Assembly: GCA_025808415.1 (NCBI GenBank)
Contig: CP075525.1
Coordinates: 496,001-560,000 of the forward strand
DNA: 64,000 nt
Direction: 5' to 3'
Origin: Cyclobacteriaceae bacterium
GTDB lineage: Bacteria > Bacteroidota > Bacteroidia > Cytophagales > Cyclobacteriaceae
The notes beneath the pieces were generated by a model. That model searched no databases. It was not told the origin of the DNA and saw only the letters and a list, made by a program, of their open reading frames with translations. Position numbers and translations under genes: made by a program. This document shows, piece after piece, positions 26,296-33,938 of the stretch (position 1 is the stretch's first letter; each line of letters opens with the position of its first letter).

Positions 26296-26991
26296 ATGGG
26301 ATTATTAATAATTGGTGTTGTGTTTATGTTGATTGGCTCACTGGTAAGTGGCCGGTTAAGGAGTAAATTCCGTGAGTATTCGCAAACACGCTTAACACAA
26401 AATCTTACCGGTGCCGAGATTGCCCGCCTAATGTTGGCCGACAATGGTATTTATGACGTAAAGGTTACCAGTGTTGAAGGTCAATTAACCGACCATTACA
26501 ATCCGGCCAACAAAACAGTAAATTTAAGTGAAGAGGTTTATAATGGCCGCAATGCAGCTGCAGCCGCTGTGGCAGCCCACGAATGCGGCCACGCTGTTCA
26601 GCATGCAACCGCTTATTCGATGCTGGAACTTCGGTCGGCCATGGTTCCGATACAAAATGTGACCTCCAAGGTTATGAATTTCATTTTCATCGCCATGATG
26701 TTCGGTGCGTTTGCGGCAAAGGGATTGTTCTCGTTTGATACGGCCTTGATCGTAATTATTGGTTCATACACGGTTTTTGCTTTGTTTGCCTTAATCACCT
26801 TGCCCGTAGAATTTGATGCCAGCCGCAGGGCTTTAGCGTGGATCGAAAACCGGGGAATCGTTAACCGCCAGGAACATGATATGGCCAAGGATGCCTTGAA
26901 ATGGGCCGCCATGACCTACGTGGTTGCGGCTTTGGCAGCGCTAGCATCACTTATGTATTGGGTTATGATCTTTTTGGGTAGGCGTGATTAA
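26296..26991 (+). CDS. Neutral zinc metallopeptidase (membrane, YugP-like)
   Basis: A 231-residue membrane protein with an N-terminal helix, the zinc site AAHECGHAVQHATAY (HExxH type, residues about 95-100), a helical pair (FIFIAMMFGAFAAKGLF and ALIVIIGSYTVFALFALITL) and the conserved EFDASRRALAWI block. It belongs to the Zn_peptidase_2 group of predicted membrane proteases; substrates are unknown. A strong hairpin follows 47 bp downstream. Confidence 0.88.
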   Translation: MGLLIIGVVFMLIGSLVSGRLRSKFREYSQTRLTQNLTGAEIARLMLADNGIYDVKVTSVEGQLTDHYNPANKTVNLSEEVYNGRNAAAAAVAAHECGHAVQHATAYSMLELRSAMVPIQNVTSKVMNFIFIAMMFGAFAAKGLFSFDTALIVIIGSYTVFALFALITLPVEFDASRRALAWIENRGIVNRQEHDMAKDALKWAAMTYVVAALAALASLMYWVMIFLGRRD

Positions 26992-27030
26992 TATTGCCTG
27001 AACAGTTTTTAGGAAATTCTTGATAAGAAG

Positions 27031-27038
27031 TATTTTTG
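27031..27038 (+). promoter_or_regulatory. -7-like box upstream of the acyl-CoA dehydrogenase
   Basis: TATTTTTG matches TAnnTTTG. It lies directly before the hairpin at 27039-27063, so if used the transcript would begin inside or just before the hairpin. Confidence 0.3.
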
Positions 27039-27074
27039 CGGCCTGAGGGATAACCTCAGGCCGTTGTTTTTGTT
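27039..27074 (+). terminator. Strong intrinsic terminator or 5' leader hairpin
   Basis: CGGCCTGAGG and CCTCAGGCCG form a perfect 10-bp stem with a 5-nt loop (GATAA), followed by TTGTTTTTGTT. It ends the metallopeptidase transcript. It also lies 18 bp before the acyl-CoA dehydrogenase ATG. Confidence 0.85.
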
Positions 27075-27091
27075 AACCTGAAAAACCGTTT

Positions 27092-28234
27092 ATGAATTTT
27101 CAACTCACCGAAGAGCACCTGAGCGTTCAGCAAGCTGCACGTGATTTTGCCCAAAATGATTTACTCCCTGGTGTAATCGATCGTGACACAGAGCAAAAAT
27201 TCCCTGCCGAGCAGGTAAAGAAAATGGGTGAACTTGGTTTTTTGGGCATGATGACCAATCCGAAATATAACGGAGGAGGCATGGATACCATTTCGTACGT
27301 ATTAGCGATGGAAGAAATCTCAAAGATTGATGCCTCGGCTTCGGTGTGCATGTCGGTGAATAATTCATTGGTATGTTGGGGGTTGGAAAAATTTGGATCG
27401 GAAGAACAAAAAGAAAAATACCTGAAGCCATTAGCGGCCGGTAAGATTATTGGTGCGTTTTGTCTTTCTGAACCCGAAGCCGGGTCAGATGCCACCAGCC
27501 AGCGAACTACTGCCGAAGACAAAGGCGATTACTATCTGTTGAACGGAACTAAAAACTGGATTACCAACGGCAACAGCGCCACTGTGTATATAGTTATAGC
27601 GCAGACGGATGCAGCTAAACGCCACAAGGGAATTAATGCATTGATTGTTGAAAAAGGAATGCCTGGCTTTGTGGTTGGTAAAAAGGAAGACAAGATGGGC
27701 ATTCGTGGATCAGACACGCACTCCCTTATGTTTACTGATGTTAAAGTACCAAAAGCCAATCGTATTGGTGAGGATGGTTTTGGTTTCACCTTCGCCATGA
27801 CAACGCTTAATGGAGGCCGGATTGGTATTGCTGCACAAGCACTAGGTATTGCATCCGGTGCCTATGAGTTTGCACTAAAATATTCCAAGGAGCGTAAAGC
27901 TTTCGGAAAACATTTGTCCGAGCACCAGGCTATACAATTTAAGTTGGCTGAAATGGCCACCAAAATTGATGCGGCCCGATTACTGGTATGGCAGGCGGCA
28001 TACCTGAAAGATCAGGGAAAGGATTTTGTAAAGGCGGCAGCACAGGCTAAACTCTTCGCTTCACAAATTGCGCAAGAGGTAACCACCGAAGCAGTTCAGA
28101 TTCATGGTGGCTATGGATACGTAAAAGAATTTCATGTTGAGCGCCTGATGCGCGATGCAAAAATCACACAGATATACGAGGGCACAACGGAAATTCAGAA
28201 GTTGGTTATATCAAGAGAGTTGTTACGAGGGTGA
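27092..28234 (+). CDS. Acyl-CoA dehydrogenase
   Basis: A 380-residue FAD flavoenzyme oxidising acyl-CoA to enoyl-CoA. Family blocks are all present: FQLTEEHLSVQQAARDFA, CLSEPEAGSDATSQ, YLLNGTKNWITNG, MGIRGSDTHSLMFTDVKVP, and the C-terminal IYEGTTEIQKLVISREL, whose Glu in YEGT is the catalytic base region. It resembles short-chain (butyryl-CoA type) members. It stands alone behind a terminator-like hairpin. Confidence 0.95.
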   Translation: MNFQLTEEHLSVQQAARDFAQNDLLPGVIDRDTEQKFPAEQVKKMGELGFLGMMTNPKYNGGGMDTISYVLAMEEISKIDASASVCMSVNNSLVCWGLEKFGSEEQKEKYLKPLAAGKIIGAFCLSEPEAGSDATSQRTTAEDKGDYYLLNGTKNWITNGNSATVYIVIAQTDAAKRHKGINALIVEKGMPGFVVGKKEDKMGIRGSDTHSLMFTDVKVPKANRIGEDGFGFTFAMTTLNGGRIGIAAQALGIASGAYEFALKYSKERKAFGKHLSEHQAIQFKLAEMATKIDAARLLVWQAAYLKDQGKDFVKAAAQAKLFASQIAQEVTTEAVQIHGGYGYVKEFHVERLMRDAKITQIYEGTTEIQKLVISRELLRG

Positions 28235-28275
28235 TTGCTATGAATTTTACCTTCTATAATTCTACTTAAATCACA

Positions 28276-28605
28276 TCATCCTTTGTTTTCACGCTTAGCC
28301 TTATCAAATTTATATAATCGTATCTCTGTTGTGATCAGGCACACAGCCATTAGTCCAACTGTAATGTAAATTATATACTTACTGTTTAGATTGAAATACC
28401 ATCCAATAACACCACTTAATATTGATAAAACTCCGACAATAATTGAATAATTTGCCATAAGACCGTTAGCGAATTCCCAATTCATTTTATTTTTCATTGA
28501 CCGAGGTGTACGGTAACCAAAAAAATAGTTTTTTTCAATTCTACCAAATTTAAGAGACAGGCCAATAACTACCAATACTATTCCTAAGAGAATGTAGATG
28601 AACAT
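28276..28605 (-). CDS. sdpI: SdpI-family immunity-like membrane protein
   Basis: A 109-residue protein with three transmembrane helices (IYILLGIVLVVIGLSLKFG, YSIIVGVLSILSGVIGWYF and IYITVGLMAVCLITTEIRLY). The motif NYFFGYRTPRSMKNKMNWEFAN between helices 1 and 2 is the SdpI signature. In Bacillus subtilis SdpI protects against the SDP toxin and works with SdpR in signalling; this version is shorter. It lies last in the sdpC-sdpA-sdpB direction and originally overlapped the end of sdpB. The IS in sdpB now separates it from the operon promoter. Confidence 0.8.
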   Translation of the reverse strand: MFIYILLGIVLVVIGLSLKFGRIEKNYFFGYRTPRSMKNKMNWEFANGLMANYSIIVGVLSILSGVIGWYFNLNSKYIIYITVGLMAVCLITTEIRLYKFDKAKRENKG

Positions 28606-28794
28606 AAATTTTGGTTTTTAGATTTACAAATGTCTTTAAAAATTCTAAACCTTTAAAAATTGGTCCTAGGTATAATAATAAACAAGCGCACATAGTAAAG
28701 AAAAATGAAGAAAGCCCGTGAATAATAAAAATGCTGAAATGAAAGACAATAGCTAAGATTAAAAAAAATCTTTTAAACTGATTGCCCATAAAAA
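28550..28794 (-). pseudogene. sdpB: 3' remnant of sdpB beyond the IS
   Basis: The last part of the interrupted SdpB: after the IS the frame reads MGNQFKRFFLILAIVFHF and SIFIIHGLSSFFFTMCAC, two hydrophobic helices typical of the SdpB/HTTM C-terminus. Removing the IS and one 4-bp target copy joins it in frame to the 5' part (SGLF-MGNQ). The stop lies 56 bp inside sdpI. Confidence 0.75.
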
Positions 28795-28810
28795 TGTAAG
28801 CTCCCCATTT

Positions 28811-29706
28811 TTAGGACAACTCTAAATTAGGAAATTTATTCATTGTTATTGTTGTAACCGGTTGTGGGTTTGTGGGAAACTCGTTTCGAGTTTCCCATAA
28901 ATCCACGGCCAGCATGTCCGCAGGACTGCGCCCTTCGAGCGCATCATGTGGACGGTCATAGTTGTAATCATTCATCCACTCATCAGCTAGGATTCTTACC
29001 TGGATAAGGGATTCAAATAAGTACGCATCGAGAACATCTCTTCGGAAGCTTCCATTGAAACGCTCGATGTATGCATTCTGTGAAGGCTTGCCCGGTTGAA
29101 TAAACTGAAGCTGGATGTTGCGTTCTTCGCACCATAGGCCGAGTTTGCTTGAGATGAATTCGGGGCCATTATCAACCCTGATTCGCTGTGGTTTTCCTCT
29201 CCATTGAATGACTTGTTCAAGTACCCGTATCACTCGCTCAGCCCGTAGCGAAGTATCAACTTCAATAGCAAGGGCCTCACGGTTAAAGTCGTCCAGCAAG
29301 TTGAGTACTCTGAACTTGCGACCCGATAGAAGGGAATCACTCATAAAGTCCATCGACCAGCTTGCATTGATGTGGCTAACAGCCTCCAGGGGCTGAAGAA
29401 CGCGTGCTGGTAATCTCCTTTTTCCTTTTCGTTTCATATTCAACTTCAATAATTTATACACCCGATGGATGCGTTTGTGGTTCCACAACAATCCTTCTTT
29501 CCTTATCCTGAAATACATTTTCCAAAATCCTTCGGTAGGCCGTTTCTCAGCTAAGTTCTGGAGTTTATCAATCACCGCATGATCGTCCGTCTTACTTCGA
29601 TAGTAGTAAACCGAACGTGAGAGATCCATCACTTCACAGGCCCGACCGAGGCTGACTTGAAAAGTCGTTCTCAGATAATCTACACGGGTTCGCTTCTCAG
29701 CGGGCC
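28811..29706 (-). CDS. IS3-family transposase OrfB (DDE integrase)
   Basis: The rve integrase part of the transposase. The DDE residues can be placed in SWSMDFMSDSLL (first D), IRVDNGPEFIS (second D) and NAYIERFNGSFRRDVLD (E). An ATG at 29632 (MDLSRSVYYY) exists, but the frame is open upstream through LRPAEKRTRVDYLRTTF to the slippery site, so the normal product is the OrfAB fusion made by -1 frameshifting; the HTH_21-type region is in the N-terminal part. The stop at 28811 lies within the terminal repeat. Confidence 0.92.
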
Positions 29707-29973
29707 TTAGAACTTTTTTCCCAAAACGTCTTTGAGCATCTTGTTGTCCAGCGCCAGGTCACCATACATCTGCTTGAGCTTCCGATTTTCTTCCTCAAGC
29801 TCCTTAACGCGCTTAAGTTCGTTCATCTCCATACCTCCGTACTTAGCCTTCCAATTATAAATAGTGGCTTTGGACACTCCGTGCGAACGGGCAATGTCCT
29901 GGATGTTTTTGCCAGCATCAAACTCCTTGAGAATAGTGAAAATCTGGGCTTCGGTAAATCGTGTTCTTTTCAT
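29707..29973 (-). CDS. IS3-family transposase OrfA
   Basis: An 88-residue protein with the transposase HTH (RFTEAQIFTILKEFDAG, then IQDIARSHGVSKATIYNWK) and a C-terminal leucine-zipper-like coiled coil (ELEEENRKLKQMYGDL). It ends in GKKF, encoded over GGAAAAAAGTTCTAA; the heptamer A-AAA-AAG allows -1 slippage into OrfB (GKKVLRPAEK). Confidence 0.92.
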   Translation of the reverse strand: MKRTRFTEAQIFTILKEFDAGKNIQDIARSHGVSKATIYNWKAKYGGMEMNELKRVKELEEENRKLKQMYGDLALDNKMLKDVLGKKF

Positions 29974-30002
29974 TTTTAACAGTTTAAAGTTAGACCTTTT
30001 GT

Positions 30003-30746
30003 CTAATTCAAAACTGTCCTATTTTCGGGGGAGCTTACAAAAAGACCAGAGAAGAGGATAAACTCAAATATTATTGTGCCCCAACTAATAATGAAAAGTA
30101 TTGTTCCATTCAGAATCAATGGTTCGAGTATGGCATCTAACCAATTAGGATATCCGAAGACGGGATGTTTAAACCAATAGTAAATTGCTGTTCCGTCAGT
30201 CCATTCTCTAACACTAAGTTTAGCTGCTGCCGAGTTAAGATAAATTATTGAAACCTGTATTTTTATGACAAGCACCGAAGATAGTCCAATCAATGATTTA
30301 ACTCCAAACCATGTATTTGTAGGTTTTAATTTTGGTTTATTCCAATGCCATTTTCGGTTGTCTGTCAAAGTAATAGGAACTAAAAGTAAAGTGATAATAG
30401 AGGCAATGTGATCTCCGCCATCTAGAACAACTGCCGAATTAGTAAAACTATACATAACCCACCAATGCAAAATACCTGTAATTACAGGCCGCCAACCAGA
30501 TATAATTAGAATGAGAAAAGCAATTGAAATAAGTTTTCCTACTAGCAAATTGTCGAATATGCAGTACAGACTTAGTCCAAGAGGGTCACAAAACGAAATA
30601 CTTTCATAAGTTGTTTTGAATAGAACATCAGTACTATTTAAAATTAGCGTAGAAAAAGTCCCTAATCCTAATAAGGATCTTGCCAACCCATATGTATTTG
30701 TCCATATGACATTTCTTTCTAACCAGGACGTTATTTTGATAAACAC
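30003..30746 (-). pseudogene. sdpB: SdpB-family protein, 5' part, interrupted by IS3
   Basis: A multi-span membrane protein starting with GTG at 30746, 2 bp after the sdpA stop. Several helices are visible (ISIAFLILIISGWRPVI, HIASIITLLLVPITL, GTILFIISWGTIIFEFIL). The block SGWRPVITGILHWWVMYSF and AAAKLSVREWTDGTAIYYWF-type sequence match the SdpB/HTTM family, which with SdpA matures the SDP toxin from SdpC in Bacillus subtilis. The true sequence ends at SGLF (30040); VSSPENRTVLN is read from the IS end. About 80 residues, including the last helices, are separated by the IS, so the protein is probably inactive. Confidence 0.8.
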
Positions 30747-30748
30747 TA

Positions 30749-31270
30749 TTAATTACACTTTATCGATATACTGATCATTTTACAAGGCATTGATCTGTTA
30801 CTGCTTTTGAAAGATTTCGCCCATGCCCATGGGATAGGTTCAGTTATTTTTAAATAATACTCCCCACAAATAAATGGTGAAGGTGTTGAGTTTTGAATTG
30901 AATAGTGCGGAAGTATTTCATCGTTAAAACAATTTTGGGTACAGGTGTAGCAATCATACCATTTCTGATTGCGCACCGTTTCCCAAATAGAACTTAACTC
31001 GATGCTGAGTGCTCTGCCATATCTGCTAAAGCCGAAGTAATAATTTATGGAATTACTCCTTTCTATAACCTCGGTGATTGCATTCTTTGTGTAAAGAATC
31101 ACTTGAGGTTCTCTAGGGTCACGAGTAAAAAACGAAAAACCTTCGGGAAATATTCTCCTGACAAATAAATGATCTTTATTATAAAACTGCGACCTCAAAC
31201 TGTTGTATGGCATTGAACTTACTATAACTGTATACAATAGAAGAATCCATAGAATTATGACGAATAACAA
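30749..31270 (-). CDS. sdpA: SdpA-family antimicrobial peptide maturation protein
   Basis: A 173-residue protein with an N-terminal membrane anchor (FVIILWILLLYTVIVSS) and the SdpA signature RRIFPEGFSFFTRDPREPQ, followed by a Cys-containing region (YDCYTCTQNCFNDE) and the C-terminal CGEYYLKITEPIPWAWA. SdpA is needed with SdpB to produce active SDP peptide in Bacillus subtilis. There is no ATG near the start; a TTG at 31270 is the likely initiator. It lies 37 bp after sdpC and 2 bp before sdpB, so the three genes were one operon. Confidence 0.8.
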   Translation of the reverse strand: MLFVIILWILLLYTVIVSSMPYNSLRSQFYNKDHLFVRRIFPEGFSFFTRDPREPQVILYTKNAITEVIERSNSINYYFGFSRYGRALSIELSSIWETVRNQKWYDCYTCTQNCFNDEILPHYSIQNSTPSPFICGEYYLKITEPIPWAWAKSFKSSNRSMPCKMISISIKCN

Positions 31271-31307
31271 CGTAAAAAAATAATACGTGGATTCATCAGG
31301 TTGTTTT

Positions 31308-32120
31308 TTAGTCTATGAAATTGATAGCAATTGAATTAACTATCTGTTCCATTAAGAGTTCCGAATTGCCTGACCCTCGTTTAATTGGATGCCAGTCTAC
31401 ATCACTATAGTGGTATAATTGCACTGCATTTAAAACCCATACAACGTAAATTACTGCAACAGCTATAGCAGCAAAAGCAAGAACTGCCGCGGCAAATATA
31501 ATCAGTCCAAGTTGCTCTTCTGCTCGGCCAGACTTCCCATCAATTTTACTTTCGAGGTTACTAAAGTACTCTTTTATATTGTTTTTAAACTCATCGGATT
31601 GCAAGACTACTTTTATTTCTGAAGGTGATAAATCTGATATTCCAGCTTGCGGGAAATGTGCATTTATTAAAGAAGCTAAGGGCTTTTGACCGTTTGCAAT
31701 TAATTTAGCTAAAAGTTGATCTTCCTTATTAACGTTTTTAGCAGTTTCATGAATTAAAGTTGCATTTCGTGCTAAGGATTGCTTTATAACTAGATGATCA
31801 CCACTGCACATGTCAGCCTTGAATGATTCGAATATACCCGGATTTTTATTTTCGATTTGCTCAAGAAAAAGATCAATATGACTTCTGATGTATGTGACTT
31901 CTTCAGTACTAAATAAGTTCTCCAACTTAAGTTCCTGTAAAGGCTCAATGAAATCTGTTCCTGTGCCATCAAGGAAGTAAATGGAGCGCATAAGATCCCT
32001 TCCAGATAATTCTTTTGCTTTGATTAGCAGCGAATCTTTACTACAACTAAAGAGAAGTATACTTGATGCAACAAAAAGAAGTACAGCGGGGTTTAGTGAT
32101 ATTACTCTTAATCTTTTCAT
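31308..32120 (-). CDS. sdpC: SdpC-family toxin precursor lipoprotein
   Basis: A 270-residue precursor. The N-terminus ends in a lipobox (LLFSC, Cys26), then RDLMRSIYFLDGTGTDFIEPL, similar to the early conserved block of SdpC proteins. The C-terminal third has a long hydrophobic stretch (residues about 204-235: LGLIIFAAAVLAFAAIAVAV, then IYVVWVL), the position from which the SDP peptide is released in Bacillus subtilis. The mature Bacillus peptide has a disulphide; none is possible here because the stretch lacks Cys. Homology is at family-architecture level and the processing sites are unknown. First gene of the operon. Confidence 0.72.
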   Translation of the reverse strand: MKRLRVISLNPAVLLFVASSILLFSCSKDSLLIKAKELSGRDLMRSIYFLDGTGTDFIEPLQELKLENLFSTEEVTYIRSHIDLFLEQIENKNPGIFESFKADMCSGDHLVIKQSLARNATLIHETAKNVNKEDQLLAKLIANGQKPLASLINAHFPQAGISDLSPSEIKVVLQSDEFKNNIKEYFSNLESKIDGKSGRAEEQLGLIIFAAAVLAFAAIAVAVIYVVWVLNAVQLYHYSDVDWHPIKRGSGNSELLMEQIVNSIAINFID

Positions 32121-32219
32121 ATGAATATAAGTTTAACTTTTATAGCTCTGATAAAACCTTAATAACACCCTGATAATGAATTCAGTGAATAGCTAAGATT
32201 TTTTTTAACCGGCCCAACT

Positions 32220-32251
32220 CAAAACTAGAACCTTGAACCGAACATACTAAA
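32220..32251 (-). promoter_or_regulatory. Candidate promoter of the sdp-like operon
   Basis: On the minus strand TAGTTTTG (32227-32220) matches TAnnTTTG and a TTTAG (32251-32247) stands about 19 bp upstream as a poor -33. The leader to the sdpC ATG would be about 93 nt. Confidence 0.35.
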
Positions 32252-32275
32252 GGGGTTATGATATTTCAAAATACA

Positions 32276-32305
32276 ACTTATAAGCTGTACACTTATATGC
32301 TGTAA
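32276..32305. promoter_or_regulatory. Two tandem 15-bp repeats, candidate operator
   Basis: ACTTATAAGCTGTAC and ACTTATATGCTGTAA are adjacent, 13 of 15 bases identical, between the sdp-like operon and the divergent HTH gene that starts 25-34 bp downstream. Spacing and position fit a binding site for that HTH protein. Confidence 0.45.
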
Positions 32306-32329
32306 TATTTAAAGATAAATTGCAGGAAT

Positions 32330-32575
32330 TTGGAAGCCGTGAAAAACGAGGCGGACTTCCAAAAACAACTCGAGCGCATTGGCCGGCAGCTTGCCGAACT
32401 GCGCAAGGAAAAAGGCTATACCAGCCATGAAACCTTTGCCTACGACCACGATTTATCTCGTGTGCAGTACTGGCGCATTGAAAAAGGAAGAACAAACCTA
32501 ACATTGAAAGGCCTTATGCGTCTGTTGAGAATTCACGGTTTAACCCTGAAAGAGTTTTTCACAAATCTACCGTAA
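32330..32575 (+). CDS. Small XRE-family HTH regulator
   Basis: An 81-residue protein, mostly one Cro/C1-type helix-turn-helix (QLAELRKEKGYTSHETFAYD, then DLSRVQYWRIEKGRTNLTLK). The start is a TTG at 32330 or a GTG at 32339; no ATG is available. It is divergent from the sdpC-like gene and preceded by tandem 15-bp repeats, so it may regulate itself and the operon. It is not an ArsR-type SdpR; the regulator differs from the Bacillus arrangement. Confidence 0.7.
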   Translation: MEAVKNEADFQKQLERIGRQLAELRKEKGYTSHETFAYDHDLSRVQYWRIEKGRTNLTLKGLMRLLRIHGLTLKEFFTNLP

Positions 32576-32634
32576 CCGTGGCAGCATCATGTAAGATTTT
32601 CTATCAAATCGTATTTTTTGGAGAGGTCAAACCA

Positions 32635-33855
32635 TCAAAATACCACCAAAAAAGTGAGTACCTCCCCGCCCCGTTTTACTTTCACCGGTATTGTCTGTCC
32701 CTTATCAAACTTGCCCAATGCACCCATATAATCTTGAATGTCTTTAATAGTAAGGTCGCCCATCTGAATAATAATATCACCGGTTAGTATGCCGGCTTTT
32801 TGTCCGGGGCGCCCTTCGGTAACACCGTCAACTTTTACGCCATCACCATCACTTGTATAACTGGGCATTACGCCAAGTGTAACCTTAAATGCTGAACGGC
32901 TCGCCATAGGCTTGGCCTTGGTGGTGAGGAAAGTGAGTTTAGGTTCCTTGTCTAAACTATTAATCACTTCCGCAATCAGGTTAAGTACACTCACCTGGCC
33001 CGCGTAGTTTATTTTATCCCAGTCGTCTGTGGGCTTGTGGTAATCACCATGGGCACCAGTAAAGAAATGAAGTACGGGAATATTCTTTAAATAAAATGAA
33101 GTGTGATCGGAGGGACCAATACCTGATGAGTCGGTTTTTATTTTCAGGGTTTCTGTTTCCAGTTTCTTCAACAAAGGTTCCCACACCGGACTGGTTCCTG
33201 TACCGTTTACAACCACCGTTTTGGTTTGCGGATCTAACCGGCCAATCATATCCATGTTAATCATGTAATTGACCTGCGCCAGGTTAATGGTGGGGTTTTC
33301 TGTGAAATACTTTGATCCGTAAAGTCCAAGCTCTTCACCTGAAAAGCACAGAAACAGGAAATTATTTTTTTCCTTCACCTTATTGGTGCTGAAGTATCGG
33401 GCTAGTTCCAAAACGCCAGCAACACCGGAAGCATTGTCATCTGCGCCATTGTGAATTTTCCCAGCCGGATTAGCTTCCAAAGAATTACCGAATTCGCCAA
33501 TACCCAGGTGATCGTAGTGGGCACCAATAATAATAGTGTTGGCAGCTTTGTTATTGAGATAGGCTACAATGTTGTGCGCGGTGCCCGGTGCGCCTTCACC
33601 GTGTGCTCCGCTTTTAAATTCAAAAGTCTGCAAATAGTTTTTGGATTTACCTGTTGGCTTTAGTTTCAATTTTTTGAATTCACTCTCAATGTAGGCTGCA
33701 GCCATGCGCTCACCTTCGGTGCCCGTTCCTCTGCCTTGCAACGAATCGCTGGCGAGTATCTTAATATGCTTACGAATGGTTGACTCATTAAACTGTTGTG
33801 CCTTAAGCGTAAAAGTCAGCAAGCAAAGTGTAAATAATGTTGAAAAATTTTTCAT
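32635..33855 (-). CDS. M28-family zinc aminopeptidase with C-terminal PDZ domain
   Basis: A 406-residue secreted enzyme with signal peptide (MKNFSTLFTLCLLTFTLKAQ). Zinc and catalytic residues are visible: IIGAHYDHLG (His), NGADDNASGV (Asp), FSGEELGLYG (Glu pair), YMINMDMIGR (Asp) and GAHGDYHKPTDDWDKI (His). The last 90 residues form a PDZ domain (VTEGRPGQKAGILTGDIIIQ, then MGDLTIKDIQDYMGAL). The predicted role is removal of N-terminal amino acids from peptides in the periplasm. Full length for PDZ-bearing M28 proteins. Confidence 0.93.
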   Translation of the reverse strand: MKNFSTLFTLCLLTFTLKAQQFNESTIRKHIKILASDSLQGRGTGTEGERMAAAYIESEFKKLKLKPTGKSKNYLQTFEFKSGAHGEGAPGTAHNIVAYLNNKAANTIIIGAHYDHLGIGEFGNSLEANPAGKIHNGADDNASGVAGVLELARYFSTNKVKEKNNFLFLCFSGEELGLYGSKYFTENPTINLAQVNYMINMDMIGRLDPQTKTVVVNGTGTSPVWEPLLKKLETETLKIKTDSSGIGPSDHTSFYLKNIPVLHFFTGAHGDYHKPTDDWDKINYAGQVSVLNLIAEVINSLDKEPKLTFLTTKAKPMASRSAFKVTLGVMPSYTSDGDGVKVDGVTEGRPGQKAGILTGDIIIQMGDLTIKDIQDYMGALGKFDKGQTIPVKVKRGGEVLTFLVVF

Positions 33856-33938
33856 GATGGATAAGAATATGCCGCAAGATACAGCAGGGCAACCCTAAAT
33901 TTATACGCGTACAGGTTTAAAAAGTGATAAATTCGGGC

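Larger units (their letters stand above)
28795..30039 (-). mobile_element. IS3-family insertion sequence, complete, inside sdpB
   Basis: A 1245-bp element with imperfect terminal inverted repeats (TGTAAGCTCCCC at 28795, its complement GGGGAGCTTACA ending at 30039; similarity continues to AGGACA about 26 bp in), TG...CA ends, and a 4-bp target duplication AAAA on each side. It carries orfA and orfB joined by an A6G slippery site, as usual for IS3. Both frames look intact, so it may be active. Confidence 0.93.

Noticed and set aside
28276..28605. SdpI-like protein as a housekeeping membrane protein unrelated to the sdp-like genes
   Set aside because: The 56-bp overlap with the restored sdpB end and the same direction make it part of the operon, although SdpI-type genes do occur alone elsewhere.
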